Part shown: positions 1-9,432 of the stretch, one piece after another
Numbering within the stretch: position 1 is the stretch's first letter
Layout: each line of letters starts with the position of its first letter
Source of the DNA: Amycolatopsis sp. GM8
Lineage (GTDB): Bacteria > Actinomycetota > Actinomycetes > Mycobacteriales > Pseudonocardiaceae
Assembly: GCF_021653975.1 (NCBI RefSeq)
Contig: NZ_JAJKFK010000010.1
Span: forward strand, 124,001 to 188,000
Reading direction: 5' to 3'
DNA length: 64,000 bases
Position numbers and translations under genes: made by a program
Notes under the pieces: generated by a model
Seen by the model: only the letters and a program-made list of their open reading frames with translations
Database searches by the model: none
What the model was told of the DNA's origin: nothing

Positions 1-477
1 AAGGAAACCGCGCCCGATCTCGCGGAGCTGGTCGGCACCGGCGAGCGGGACGAGCGGTTCTACGTCGCGCGGCAGCCCGAGAACTTCTACCGGGTCTCGC
101 ACGGCGAGGGCTGGGCGCTGGTCGGCGACGCCGGCTACCACAAGGACCCGTTCACCGGCCTCGGGATCAGCGACGCGTTCAGCTACGCCGACCTGCTCGC
201 GGAGCGGGCGCACGAAGGCCTGTCCGGGGCGCGGCCGCTGACCGAGGCACTCGCCGAATACCAGGCGCAGCGCGACAAGTCGAGCAAGGGCATGTACAGG
301 TTCACCTGCGAGTCGTCGAAACTGGTGTTCCCGGACAACTACCTCGAAGTGATGCGGGCGCTCCCGGCCAGCCCCCAGCACACCCAGCAGTGGTTCCGGA
401 TGATGGCCGGCGGGCTCAACGGCCGCGACTTCTTCACCGAGGACAACCTGCGGGCCCTGTTCGAGGCGGCGGCATGA
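1..477 (+). CDS. FAD-dependent monooxygenase, C-terminal part (5' end outside window)
   Basis: This open frame runs in from the left edge and ends at TGA 475-477, giving the last 158 residues of a flavoprotein. It contains GDAGYHKDPFTGLGISDAF, the conserved GD segment that contacts the FAD ribityl and phosphate in PHBH-fold (group A) monooxygenases and halogenase-like enzymes. The N-terminal dinucleotide-binding motif lies outside the window, so the substrate cannot be judged. The stop overlaps the start of the acyl-CoA ligase gene as ATGA, so the two are very likely co-transcribed and may act on the same small molecule (inference). Confidence 0.8.
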   Translation, partial: KETAPDLAELVGTGERDERFYVARQPENFYRVSHGEGWALVGDAGYHKDPFTGLGISDAFSYADLLAERAHEGLSGARPLTEALAEYQAQRDKSSKGMYRFTCESSKLVFPDNYLEVMRALPASPQHTQQWFRMMAGGLNGRDFFTEDNLRALFEAAA

Positions 478-1982
478 CCGTGCAACCCTTTGCCACCAAC
501 GGGATCTACCGCGACGACGCCGGGATCGCGCAGTACGAGAACCAGCCTGAGTCGCTCGTCGCGATGCTGCGCGCCACCGTGGAGCAGTGGCCCGAGCAGG
601 AGGCGATCGCGGAGGTCGACGGCGAGCACCTGTCCTACCGGCAGCTGTGGGACCGCGCGGCGCGCGTCGCGGGAGGCTTGCGGGACAACGGAATCCGGCC
701 CGGCGACCGGGTCGGCGTGCTGCTCGACAACGGCGCGGACTGGGTGCTCGGCTTCCTCGGCAGCGTGCTGGCCGGCGGGGTGCCGGTGCCGGTCAACACC
801 CGGTTCGCCGCCCCGGAGATCGAGTACGTGCTCACCGACTCGGCCGTCTCGCACGCGCTGCGGCCCGGTGCGCCACTGCCGGACGGCGCACCTTATGCCT
901 ATGACGGCGCGGTTTCCGCCGATCTGGCCGCGATCTTCTACACCAGCGGCACCACCGGCCGCCCCAAGGGCGCGATGACCACGCACGGCAACTTTCTGTC
1001 CACTGTGGAGAACACACGCCGCCTGGTCGGCATCGCCGACGGCGAGGGACCGCGACTGCGGAACCTGGTGTCCGTGCCGCTGTTCCACGTCACCGCGTGC
1101 AACAGCCAGCTGATCCCGCAGCTCGCGATCGGCGGCAGCACGATCGTGCTGCCCAAGTTCGCCGTGCAGACCTTCCTGCGTGCGATGGTCGACGAGCGCG
1201 TCACCTCGATCACCAACACGCCCGCGATCTACTATCTGGCGTTCCGGCAGGAGAACTTCGGCGACTTCGACCTGAGCGGCATCAACCGGGTCGCCTACGG
1301 TGGCGCGCCGGTCGCGCCCGCGCTCGTCGAGCAGATCGCGAAGCACTTCCCGAACGCCCGTCTCGCCAACGGTTTCGGGCTCACCGAGACGTCCTCGATC
1401 TCGACCTACCTGCCGCACGAGTGGGCGCTGGAGCACCCCGAGTCGGTCGGGTTCGCCGCACCCGTGGTCGACCTGGCCCTCGACTCGCCGGACGACGCGG
1501 GTGTCGGAGAACTGCTGATCCGTGGTCCGAATGTCGTTGCGGGCTACTGGAACAAGCCCGACGCGACCGCCGCGACGTTCGTCGACGGCTGGCTGCGGAC
1601 GGGCGACCTCGCCCGGATCGACGAACAGGGCCTGGTGTCGATCGCCGACCGGGCGAAGGACATGATCAACCGCGGCGGCGAGAACGTGTACTGCGTCGAG
1701 GTGGAGAACGCGCTGGCCGGTGCGCCGGGGATCGGCGAGTCGGCGGTGGTGGGCGTGCCGGACTCGATGATGGGCGAGAAGGTCGGCGCGGTCGTGGTGC
1801 CGGTGGCCGGCACCGGGTTCGACGAGGCCGCGGTGCTGGCCTACCTGCGTGACCGGCTCGCGGATTTCAAGGTGCCGCAGTACTTTTCGGTGCGCTCGGA
1901 ACCGTTGCCGCGCAACCCCGGCGGGAAGATCCTGAAGGACCGGCTGCGCTCCGAGCCGTTCAAGCCCGCTTCTCGTGGGTAG
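474..1982 (+). CDS. AMP-dependent acyl-CoA synthetase/ligase (class I adenylate-forming)
   Basis: A 502-residue adenylate-forming enzyme that activates a carboxylic acid as acyl-AMP and usually passes it to coenzyme A. Visible motifs are the P-loop-like YTSGTTGRPKG near residue 155, GFGLTETS near 300, the TGD hinge near 375 and the C-terminal catalytic Lys in GGKILKD near 482. ATG 474 is chosen because it overlaps the previous stop (ATGA); in-frame sequence upstream is the shifted end of the previous gene. The 3' end overlaps the convergent flavoprotein gene by 23 nt. Family membership is clear; the acid substrate is not. Its flavoprotein neighbours suggest aromatic or secondary-metabolite catabolism (inference). 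Confidence 0.9.
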   Translation: MTVQPFATNGIYRDDAGIAQYENQPESLVAMLRATVEQWPEQEAIAEVDGEHLSYRQLWDRAARVAGGLRDNGIRPGDRVGVLLDNGADWVLGFLGSVLAGGVPVPVNTRFAAPEIEYVLTDSAVSHALRPGAPLPDGAPYAYDGAVSADLAAIFYTSGTTGRPKGAMTTHGNFLSTVENTRRLVGIADGEGPRLRNLVSVPLFHVTACNSQLIPQLAIGGSTIVLPKFAVQTFLRAMVDERVTSITNTPAIYYLAFRQENFGDFDLSGINRVAYGGAPVAPALVEQIAKHFPNARLANGFGLTETSSISTYLPHEWALEHPESVGFAAPVVDLALDSPDDAGVGELLIRGPNVVAGYWNKPDATAATFVDGWLRTGDLARIDEQGLVSIADRAKDMINRGGENVYCVEVENALAGAPGIGESAVVGVPDSMMGEKVGAVVVPVAGTGFDEAAVLAYLRDRLADFKVPQYFSVRSEPLPRNPGGKILKDRLRSEPFKPASRG

Positions 1983-3363
1983 CGAGCCGTTTCGCCCGCA
2001 GGTTCACCAGGATCGACCGGAGCAGCACTGCCGGGCTCGCCAGCGTGCTGGGGTGCTTGAGCATGAAGGTGACCTCGTCGAAGCGCCGGCAGATCTCGCT
2101 GTCGTGCACGGAGGCGGCGATGATCTGGCCGTTGATCCATTGGAGCACCTTGTAGAAGCGCGGGTACGGCCCGTCGACGTGCGGCAGCGCGAGGTCGGCC
2201 CCGGTGGAGATGGACCACGCGGCGTCCACGACGACCTTCTGCAACTCGAAGAAGCCGCGCGCCGGCTTCGACAGGTCAGGCCGCGAGCGCAGGAATTCGG
2301 ACAGGCACGAGGCGTGCAGCGTCGCGGACGACATGCCCTGGCCGTAGATGGGGTTGAACGAGGCGACCGCGTCGCCGACCACGACCAGCCGCGCCGGCAT
2401 CCGCTCGAGCAGGTGGAAGTCGCGCCGCCGGCTGTCGGCGTGCCGGTAGGTCCGTACGTCCTCGACGACCTCGTTCGACACCACCTGGCCGAACACGGGC
2501 GGGAACTCCGTGCGGCACAAGGTGATCAGGTCCTCGGTGGTCCGGCCCGGCCGGTGCTCGGCGTAGCCGCCGGCCATCACCAGCCACCGGTCCCGCTCGA
2601 CCTGGCAGATCGCCACGCCGGCAACGTGCGGGGACAGCTCCGGCGAGCACACGGCCAGCAGCGCGTTGACATCCGGCCCGTCCCCGTTCCGGCGGAAGGC
2701 GGCGGTGGCATAGTTGAGGTCGACGATCATTCGCTGCATGGCGGGCCGCTGCCAGCCACCCTGCTCCAGCCAGTCGCTGAGCCGGCTGGACCGCCCCATC
2801 GCGTCCACCACGAAGTCCGCCCGCTCCACGGTCTCCGCGCCGTCGGCCTCCAGCCGCACGCCGGTCACGGCGTCGCCGTCGAACCGCACGCCGGTGGCCC
2901 GGCCGGTGATCGCCTTCACGTTGGGCAGCGCGAGTGTGTGCCGGCGCATCTGAGCCTCCAGGAACGGGCGGCTGCCGCTGAGCATCATCGCCTGCGAGCC
3001 GCTGACCTTGCGCACGCCGTCCGTGTAGGCGTGCCGGACCGACGCGGGCGCCGGGCGCGCGCCGCCGGCCAGCGCCTGCTCGGCGAACCCGGGAAACCAC
3101 CGTTCCAGCTGCCGGAGCCCGCCGGGCAGCAGCGCGTGGATCTGGTTGCCCTGCGGCACTCCAGCCCGCGGCTCGCTGCTCGCGCCGGGGTCGTCGCGCT
3201 CGATGACGAGCACCGTCTCGGCGTGGTCGGCGAGCACCCGGGCCGCCAGCAGCCCGGCGACGCTGCCGCCGATGACGATCGCGGTGCCGAACAGGACAGG
3301 CGTGTCCGTCGGCGGCTTCGGCTCACTGAGCCGGTCGAAGACGGCGGCGGGCGAGATCGGCAT
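1960..3363 (-). CDS. FAD-dependent monooxygenase/oxidoreductase
   Basis: A 467-residue flavoprotein with an N-terminal Rossmann motif GGSVAGLLAARVLADHA around residues 32-50, the conserved Arg-containing segment after the first beta-alpha-beta unit, and the second FAD motif GDAVASFNPIYGQGMSSA in the C-terminal half. This is the arrangement of 2-polyprenyl-6-methoxyphenol hydroxylase-like monooxygenases. ATG 3363 is preferred over the upstream in-frame ATG at 3423 because a GGGGGA ribosome-binding stretch sits just upstream and the extension is poor in family features. It is convergent with the acyl-CoA ligase and shares 23 nt with it. No membrane segment is seen; the substrate is unknown. Confidence 0.85.
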   Translation of the reverse strand: MPISPAAVFDRLSEPKPPTDTPVLFGTAIVIGGSVAGLLAARVLADHAETVLVIERDDPGASSEPRAGVPQGNQIHALLPGGLRQLERWFPGFAEQALAGGARPAPASVRHAYTDGVRKVSGSQAMMLSGSRPFLEAQMRRHTLALPNVKAITGRATGVRFDGDAVTGVRLEADGAETVERADFVVDAMGRSSRLSDWLEQGGWQRPAMQRMIVDLNYATAAFRRNGDGPDVNALLAVCSPELSPHVAGVAICQVERDRWLVMAGGYAEHRPGRTTEDLITLCRTEFPPVFGQVVSNEVVEDVRTYRHADSRRRDFHLLERMPARLVVVGDAVASFNPIYGQGMSSATLHASCLSEFLRSRPDLSKPARGFFELQKVVVDAAWSISTGADLALPHVDGPYPRFYKVLQWINGQIIAASVHDSEICRRFDEVTFMLKHPSTLASPAVLLRSILVNLRAKRLATHEKRA

Positions 3364-3486
3364 GGTGTTGTCCCCCAACGAACGCGACGGCGATGGGTCA
3401 AACCTTAGGGGCATTGGCCGCACGCCATGGCCGGAACGCGCGTAAGGGCAACATCGTCCTCCCGAAGTGTCAGTGCCGATCGCCGA

Positions 3487-4206
3487 TCAGGTGGCGTGCG
3501 CCCGCGGGAAAAGCGTGATGCTGGACCGTTTCTGCTCCCCGAACGCGTAGATGTCGTCGTCCGGGGACAGCTCCTCGGGACGGTAGCCGATCACGGTGGA
3601 GATCCGGCCGAGGGCGGCGTCGTAGGTGTCGGTGTAGTAGAGCGCCCGGCTCACCCGGGTGTAGGCCGGATCGGTGCCGCGGTCGGTGCCGGACAGGTTG
3701 ACGTTCGCGGTGAACCAGCCCGACGGCGCCGCCAGCAACGGCGGCAGGGTCCGGGCGGCCGCCTCGGAAACCCAGCTCCAGTCCCAGGTTCCGGGCTCGC
3801 TCCACGGTCCGCCGAACTCGCGGGACACCGCGATCCCCGGCACCCCACGGCAAGCCGCTTCGAGCACGGCGCCATAGGTGCCGCTGACCATCAGTGAGCC
3901 GCCGAGGTTTTCGCCGGCGTTGACCCCGGACAGGCACAGGTCCGGCGGCGGCAGCACCCCCGAAGTCAGCGCGAACACGACGCAGCCGGCCGGGGTGGAT
4001 CGCACGTGGATCGCGGGGATCCCGGCGATCGGCTCGGTCCACGCCCACTCGGCGGGCACGCCGCTGCGCCGCGACTGCGACGCGCCGGACATCTGCTCGC
4101 TGGGCGCGACCACCGTCGCGTCCCAGCCGAGCACGCGCACCGTCTCCGCGAGCGCCCGCAATCCGGGCGCCCGGTAGCCGTCATCATTCGTGATCAGTAC
4201 GCGCAC
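3487..4206 (-). CDS. surE: 5'/3'-nucleotidase SurE
   Basis: A 239-residue SurE-family phosphatase, which removes phosphate from 5'- and 3'-nucleotides and some other phosphomonoesters in a metal-dependent way. The start MRVLITNDDG carries the metal-binding Asp pair; the Ser loop (SGAS) and the SGVNAGENLGGSLMVSGTYGA segment with its conserved Ser/Asn follow. Length is close to the usual ~250. It begins only 24 nt after the stop of the ABC ATPase gene on the same strand, so it is probably the last gene of that operon. That is unusual for surE, which is more often near pcm or rpoS, and hints at dephosphorylation of an imported or derived phosphate ester (inference). Confidence 0.9.
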   Translation of the reverse strand: MRVLITNDDGYRAPGLRALAETVRVLGWDATVVAPSEQMSGASQSRRSGVPAEWAWTEPIAGIPAIHVRSTPAGCVVFALTSGVLPPPDLCLSGVNAGENLGGSLMVSGTYGAVLEAACRGVPGIAVSREFGGPWSEPGTWDWSWVSEAAARTLPPLLAAPSGWFTANVNLSGTDRGTDPAYTRVSRALYYTDTYDAALGRISTVIGYRPEELSPDDDIYAFGEQKRSSITLFPRAHAT

Positions 4207-4230
4207 CGCTGGCCTCCGATTTTCACTCGC

Positions 4231-5385
4231 TCAGGCCTCCAACCGCATCCCGGTCGCCGGGTCGAACAAATGCAGCCGCTCGGCGGGGACGTGCACCCGG
4301 ACCGGCTCCCCGGCGGCGGGCACCGGATCGTTCGCCGGCACCGTGACGGCCCACCGGCCCGAATCACCGGTGCACTGCGCGATCATCGCGTCCCCGGTGA
4401 ACTCGACCAGATCCACCACACCGTCGGCGACCAGCCCCGGCGCTTCGGTGTGACGCAGCGTGCCGTCCCCGGGCCGCCAGCCCAGCCGCACCTCGGCCGG
4501 CACCCCGCGCAGCGGCCGCGGCAGCCGCGCGCCGAGCCCGGGCGCGGTGAGCCGGTCACCGGTGTCGTGCACGGTCACGGTGGCCAGGTTCATCGGCGGG
4601 CTCCCGAGGAACGTCGCGACGAACTCGTCCTGCGGGCGCCGGTAGACCTCGGCCGGGCTGCCCGCCTGCAGCACGTGGCCCTTGCTGAGCACGACCAGGT
4701 GCGTGGCCATCGACAGCGCCTCGAGCTGGTCGTGCGTGACGAGGACGACCGTGTTGCCGAGTTCGCGATGCAGCCGGACCAGTTCGGCCCGCGCCTGCTG
4801 GCGCAGCTGAGCGTCCAATGCGGACAGTGGCTCGTCGAGCAGCAGCACCTTCGGCCGCCGCACGATGGCCCTGGCCAGCCCGACCCGCTGGCGCTCGCCG
4901 CCGGACAGCTGCCCGGGACGGCGCCGGCGCAGCGCGGTCAGCCCGAGGCTTTCACACGCCTGCGTCACCCGGCGCTCGATCTCGGCACTGTCCAAACCGG
5001 ACTCGCTACGGTGCTTCGCGGCCAGCCGCAGCCCGAAGGAGATGTTGCGCTCGACCGTCATGTGCGGGTACAGCGCGAAGTCCTGGAACACCATGGACAC
5101 CCCGCGCCGCCCCGGCGGGGCGTGCGTGACGTCGGTGCCGTCGATGAGCACCCGCCCGGCGGTCGGCTCTTCCAGCCCGGAAACGATCCGCAGCGCGGTC
5201 GTCTTGCCGCAGCCCGACGGGCCGACGAACACGGTCAGCGAGCCGCTCGGCACGTGCAGGCTGGCCACGTCGAGCGCGGCCCGGCCGCTGTCGAAACGCT
5301 TGCTCACCCCGTCGAGCAGGACACCGGCCGGTGGCGCGTTTTCGGCGCCCGGCACGGGCGACTCGATCAGTTTGGCACTGGTCAT
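4231..5385 (-). CDS. Sugar ABC transporter ATP-binding protein (UgpC/MsmK type)
   Basis: A 384-residue ATPase that powers sugar or glycerol-phosphate import at the inner face of the membrane. Walker A GPSGCGKT is at about 55-62, the signature LSGGERQRVGLARAIV near 155, Walker B LLLDEPLSALD near 175 and the H-loop VTHDQLEAL after it. The C-terminal ~130 residues form the TOBE/MalK-type regulatory region. ATG 5385 overlaps the upstream permease stop as ATGA, which fixes the start; a longer in-frame extension is only the permease region read in another frame. The class matches carbohydrate uptake ATPases that take glycerol-3-phosphate, maltose or other sugars; the exact substrate is not determinable. 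Confidence 0.92.
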   Translation of the reverse strand: MTSAKLIESPVPGAENAPPAGVLLDGVSKRFDSGRAALDVASLHVPSGSLTVFVGPSGCGKTTALRIVSGLEEPTAGRVLIDGTDVTHAPPGRRGVSMVFQDFALYPHMTVERNISFGLRLAAKHRSESGLDSAEIERRVTQACESLGLTALRRRRPGQLSGGERQRVGLARAIVRRPKVLLLDEPLSALDAQLRQQARAELVRLHRELGNTVVLVTHDQLEALSMATHLVVLSKGHVLQAGSPAEVYRRPQDEFVATFLGSPPMNLATVTVHDTGDRLTAPGLGARLPRPLRGVPAEVRLGWRPGDGTLRHTEAPGLVADGVVDLVEFTGDAMIAQCTGDSGRWAVTVPANDPVPAAGEPVRVHVPAERLHLFDPATGMRLEA

Positions 5386-6197
5386 CTCAACCCCGAATGC
5401 AGGAAGGCGTCCGCGATCCGGCGCGACGCGAGGACGTAGATGGTCACCACCGGCAGTGACGCCAGCATGGCGGCCGCGAGCAGCGGACCGTACTGCGGGT
5501 TCTCCGGGCCGGTGAACAGCGCCAGCCCCGGCTGGATCGTGGTGTCCTCGGGGTTCGGCATCACCAGCAGCGGCCACAGGTACTCGTTCCAGGTGTTGAT
5601 GAACAGCAGGATCGAGACCGCGCCCAGCGCCGGGCGCAGCAGGCCGAGCACCACATGCCACAGGATTTCCAGTGGGGTGGCGCCTTCCAGGATCGCCGCG
5701 CCGATCAGCGACGGCGGCAGCGCGCGGATATGGTCGCGCAGCAGCAGAACCGCCAGCGCGCTGGTGCCCAGTTGCGGGATGATCAGCCCGATCGGGTTGC
5801 CCTGCCAGCCGAACTGCGTGGTGAGCAGGAACTGGGGGATGATCAGTGCCTGCGGCGGGATCAGCAGCGCGGCCCCGACGGCGCCCAGCATCAGGCCGCG
5901 GCCGCGCGCCTTTTCGAAGCGCACCAAGGCATAGGCGGCGGGCAGTGCCACGAGGATGTTGGCGACGGTCACGCCCGCGGCCATCACCAGCGTGTTGAGC
6001 AGCAGCCGGCCGATCGCGTACCGGCCGAGCGCGGCCTGGTAGTTCTCCAGCGAACCCGGCCACGGGATGGGACTCATGTCGTAGATCGTGGACAGCGGCT
6101 TGAACGACGTGCTGAGCCCCCACACCACCGGCAGCAGCATCAGGACGACGGCCGCGATCAGCAGCGCGTGCCGGCCGACGGCGTTACCGACTCGCAC
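5382..6197 (-). CDS. Carbohydrate ABC transporter permease (MalG/UgpE type)
   Basis: A 271-residue inner-membrane permease with about six hydrophobic segments. The cytoplasmic EAA loop is visible as ILEGATPLEILWHVVLGLL in the C-terminal third, the contact site for the ATPase. The start codon is GTG 6197, and the first 14 nt overlap the end of the other permease gene. The stop overlaps the ATPase start. Pairing with a MalF-type permease directly upstream is the standard arrangement for a heterodimeric carbohydrate uptake channel. Confidence 0.92.
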   Translation of the reverse strand: MRVGNAVGRHALLIAAVVLMLLPVVWGLSTSFKPLSTIYDMSPIPWPGSLENYQAALGRYAIGRLLLNTLVMAAGVTVANILVALPAAYALVRFEKARGRGLMLGAVGAALLIPPQALIIPQFLLTTQFGWQGNPIGLIIPQLGTSALAVLLLRDHIRALPPSLIGAAILEGATPLEILWHVVLGLLRPALGAVSILLFINTWNEYLWPLLVMPNPEDTTIQPGLALFTGPENPQYGPLLAAAMLASLPVVTIYVLASRRIADAFLHSGLR

Positions 6198-7095
6198 GGA
6201 ACCTCCTGGACAGGAATGCGTAGCCGGCGAGCAGCAGGCCGAACGCGACGGCGATCACGATCGCCGCCGCGGAGGCGGTGCCGGCGTCGAAGAAGGTGAA
6301 CGCGTAGGTGTAGAGCCGGAAGTACACGTTGTCGGTCGCGTTGCTGGGCCCGCCCCTGGTGAGCACCGAGATGTTGGTGAACAGCCACGGCCACACCACC
6401 ACCAGCGACAGCATCCCGAGCAGGATCATGGTCCGCCGCAGCTGCGGGATGACGACGGCCCTGGTGATCTCGCCCTCGCGGGCGTCGTCCATCCGCGCGG
6501 CCTCCACGGTGCGCCGGTCCACGTTCGCCAGCGCCGCGCCGAACAGCAAAGTGTTGAGCGCCACCACCTTCGGCACCGTGACGGCCACGATCGTCAGCAG
6601 GGCGGTGTGCGGGTCGCCGAGCCAGTTGACCGCCGGCAGCCCCACCGCCCTGAGGGTCTGGTTCACCGCGCCGTGCAAGGGATCGAGGATGAACTGCCAG
6701 GCGAGCGCGTTCGCCACGGGCGCGACCACGACCGGCAGGAACAGCAGCATCCGGTAGATCTCGCTGGCACGGCCGGGACGTTTCCACATCGCGATCGCCA
6801 GCGCGCACGGCACCACGGTCGCGAACGGCAGCACACACAGCCCGTACAGCACGGTGTTCCACGCCGCGTTGCCGAATTCCGGCTGTGTGACAAGGGTTCC
6901 GTAGTTCCGCAGGCCCTGCCACGCCGCGTCGGGGGAAACCAGGTTCCAGTCCAGGAAACTCAGCACCGCGGTGAACAGCAGCGGGCCGTACACCCAGATC
7001 AGCAGCGAGACGATGGCCGGCGTGAAGTACAACCACGCCAAGGCCGAGCCCGTTTTGCGCGCGGGCCCGGCCTTGGTCTGTGTCGCGAGCGTCAT
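6184..7095 (-). CDS. Carbohydrate ABC transporter permease (MalF/UgpA type)
   Basis: A 303-residue permease with an N-terminal anchor (SALAWLYFTPAIVSLLIWVYG) and five further hydrophobic segments. The EAA-type loop appears as AARMDDAREGEITRAVVIP. ATG 7095 overlaps the stop of the upstream TIM-barrel gene as ATGA, which defines the start even though an open frame continues much further upstream. It forms the membrane channel with the MalG-type partner and is translated in a tightly coupled operon. Confidence 0.92.
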   Translation of the reverse strand: MTLATQTKAGPARKTGSALAWLYFTPAIVSLLIWVYGPLLFTAVLSFLDWNLVSPDAAWQGLRNYGTLVTQPEFGNAAWNTVLYGLCVLPFATVVPCALAIAMWKRPGRASEIYRMLLFLPVVVAPVANALAWQFILDPLHGAVNQTLRAVGLPAVNWLGDPHTALLTIVAVTVPKVVALNTLLFGAALANVDRRTVEAARMDDAREGEITRAVVIPQLRRTMILLGMLSLVVVWPWLFTNISVLTRGGPSNATDNVYFRLYTYAFTFFDAGTASAAAIVIAVAFGLLLAGYAFLSRRFRASR

Positions 7096-8111
7096 GCCCG
7101 GATCGGTGCGGTGAGCATGCCGCGCGTGGTTTCGAGCGCCTCCGCGTAGTGCCGCGCGTGCCGCATCTCGATGATGACGGCCGGTTCGCGCGGATACGGC
7201 ACCGCGAGCACCTCCGCGAGCGGGATCGTGCCCCAGCCGGGCGGCAGGTGCAGGTCGCCCTCGCCGAGCAGCTCCAGCTCGTAGGCGTCGGCCTCGGGCT
7301 GCTTCGCCATCCGGCCGAAGTTGTCGTGGAAGTGCAGGTGCCCGACGAGCGGGGCCACCGCCTTCACCGCGGCCAGATAGTCGTACTGCAAATAGCTGGC
7401 AGCCAGGTAGGCGTGGCCGACATCGAGGCACATCGAGACCTGCGGGTGGTCGATCTCGCGCACCTGTTCGGCGACCAGGTCCAGCCGCATCCCGTAGGAG
7501 CGGCGGGTGAGTACGGCCGGGGTGGGCGCCCGGTTCTCCACGGCGATCATGATGCCGCGGGCGCCCGCCTCGTCGGCCAGGTCACGCAGCTGCTCTCGCT
7601 CGGTAGCCATCCCGGCGGCCAGTTCGGCACCGTCGCTGTACCGGTTCGCCAGCACGCCGGCGTGGTAGACCAGTACCTCGGCGCCGATCGCCGCGGCCAC
7701 TTCCAGATCCGCCCGCAATCCCTGGTACTGCACCGAAGCGGACGTCGCGTCGAGCAGGTTGCCGGTCCGCCCCGAGGAGAACCACGCGCTGTGCAGGGTC
7801 AGCCGCAGCGGGCAGTCCGCCAGGGAGTCGCGCAGTGCCGCCAGCCGCGAGCGCTGCACCTGACCGGCCATCACCACGCCCAGGCCGCAGCCACCGAGCT
7901 CGGCATAACCGAACCCGGCGGCCGCCGCCTCGTCGAGGAACGACCGCATCTCGTCGAAGTCCGAGCGCAGGAGCTGCTTGCCGGACCAGACGTTGACGGT
8001 CAGGCCGATCTTGTTGAGCAGGGCAAGGCCGGTCGGGACTCCGTCCGGGGACGTCTGGGTGGAGAGCTGTTTCGACAAGCTACGTAACCTTTCTGGGGCA
8101 GGGCACGTCAT
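7092..8111 (-). CDS. Sugar phosphate isomerase/epimerase family protein (xylose-isomerase-like TIM barrel)
   Basis: A 339-residue AP-endonuclease-2/xylose-isomerase-like barrel. The segments LTLHSAWFSSG, IAVENRAPTP, MCLDVGHAYLA and VGHLHFHDNFG carry the His/Glu/Asp residues that bind the divalent metal in this family. ATG 8111 is chosen because it lies just past the stop of the upstream lipoprotein gene; longer frames would sit inside that gene. It is flanked by the binding protein and the permeases, so it probably isomerises or epimerises the imported sugar or inositol-type compound in the cytoplasm. The exact reaction cannot be read from the sequence. Confidence 0.85.
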   Translation of the reverse strand: MTCPAPERLRSLSKQLSTQTSPDGVPTGLALLNKIGLTVNVWSGKQLLRSDFDEMRSFLDEAAAAGFGYAELGGCGLGVVMAGQVQRSRLAALRDSLADCPLRLTLHSAWFSSGRTGNLLDATSASVQYQGLRADLEVAAAIGAEVLVYHAGVLANRYSDGAELAAGMATEREQLRDLADEAGARGIMIAVENRAPTPAVLTRRSYGMRLDLVAEQVREIDHPQVSMCLDVGHAYLAASYLQYDYLAAVKAVAPLVGHLHFHDNFGRMAKQPEADAYELELLGEGDLHLPPGWGTIPLAEVLAVPYPREPAVIIEMRHARHYAEALETTRGMLTAPIRA

Positions 8112-8142
8112 CGGGCCCTGGTGGGGACGGACTCGCCCGGCC

Positions 8143-9432
8143 TCAGCCGAGCGAGCGGATCTTTGCCGCGGCGGCGTGCAGTGTCGCCGCCGGATCGGCG
8201 CCGCGGAGCACGATCGGTTCCACGGCCTCGTCCTGCAGGACCACCACACCCTGGTTGGACTTCTTGCCGGGGAAGGTGGTGTACGGGGCGAGATCGGCCA
8301 ACTGCTGCAGCGCCGGACCGAGCCGCGGGTCCGCCGCGGACGCGGCCGCCGCGCGCAGCGGGAGGTAACCCATCGACGAGGCGATGTACTCGAAGCTCTT
8401 CTCGCTGGTCAGGAACTGCACGAACTTCCATGCCGCCTGGGCCTTGGCGCTGTCCTTGGCCAGGATCGACAGGCCGTTACCGGAGAAGGTGGGATGTGCC
8501 GGCATGCCCTCGAATCCGGGGAACGGCGCCACTCCCAGCGTGTACTTGCCCTTCGCCGCCTTGTCGAGCGTTACCAGCCCGCCCGCGGTGGTGACCAGCA
8601 TGCCGAGCTTGCCGGCGCTGAAGGCACTCTGCGCCGAGTCGAACTGGACCGCCGGCTGGGCGCCGGACTTGGTCAGGTCCTGGACGGCGGACAGCGCGGT
8701 GATGGCCTGCGGCGAGTCCACCGTGATGTCCCCGTTCGGGGTCACCAGCCCGCCGCCGGCGCTGTCGACCAGCGACTGCGTCAGGTAGTCGGACTTGCCG
8801 GGGTCGACGGCCGAGACGTAGGTGCCGTCGGCGCCGGTCTTGGCCTTGATCGTCAGCGCGGCCTGCTTCATCTGGTCGATCGTCGTGGGCGGGTGCGCCG
8901 GGTCCAGACCCGCGGCCTTGAACAGGTCCGTGTTGTAGAACAGCACGGGCGTCGCCATCAGGAACGGCATCGACACGATCTTCTGCTGGCCCGCGACGGG
9001 CGTCGCCTTGAGCACCGACGGCACGATGCCGTCGAGCGTGTTCTTCCAGTCCTCGGCGGAGGTGATGTCCTCGAACGGGCGCAGCGGCAACGTTCCGGCC
9101 GCCTGCGCGACCTTGCTCCAGCCGATCTGCGCGACGTCGGGCGGGTTGCCCGCGACGACCGAAGCCTGCAGCTTCGTCAGGACATCGGCGGTCGGCACCG
9201 GCTGTGCCTCCACCTTGATCTCCGGGTTCGCGGCCTCGAAGTCCGCGATGAGCTTCTTGGTCCCGTCACCGACGGCGCTGGCCTGGCCGACGGTGTAGGA
9301 CAGGAAGGTGATGGTGACGGGACCGCCGGAGGCGGCCGTCGAGCCGCTCTGGCCACATCCGGCGAGCAGCGCTGCGACCGCGCCGAGCGCGATCACCAGT
9401 CCGGCCCGACGGCCTCGACGATGCGATTTCAT
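8143..9432 (-). CDS. ABC transporter sugar-binding lipoprotein
   Basis: A 429-residue extracellular solute-binding protein of the family-1 (maltose/glycerol-phosphate) type. The N-terminus is a lipoprotein signal with arginines, a hydrophobic stretch and lipobox ALLAGC with the lipidated Cys at residue 26. The rest is soluble and periplasmic-binding-protein-like, for example DVAQIGWSKVAQAAG and the bilobal pattern ending in a Lys-rich segment. An AAAGGG-type ribosome site precedes ATG 9432. It is the first gene of the importer operon, so the promoter should lie in 9433-9571. Confidence 0.92.
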   Translation of the reverse strand: MKSHRRGRRAGLVIALGAVAALLAGCGQSGSTAASGGPVTITFLSYTVGQASAVGDGTKKLIADFEAANPEIKVEAQPVPTADVLTKLQASVVAGNPPDVAQIGWSKVAQAAGTLPLRPFEDITSAEDWKNTLDGIVPSVLKATPVAGQQKIVSMPFLMATPVLFYNTDLFKAAGLDPAHPPTTIDQMKQAALTIKAKTGADGTYVSAVDPGKSDYLTQSLVDSAGGGLVTPNGDITVDSPQAITALSAVQDLTKSGAQPAVQFDSAQSAFSAGKLGMLVTTAGGLVTLDKAAKGKYTLGVAPFPGFEGMPAHPTFSGNGLSILAKDSAKAQAAWKFVQFLTSEKSFEYIASSMGYLPLRAAAASAADPRLGPALQQLADLAPYTTFPGKKSNQGVVVLQDEAVEPIVLRGADPAATLHAAAAKIRSLG

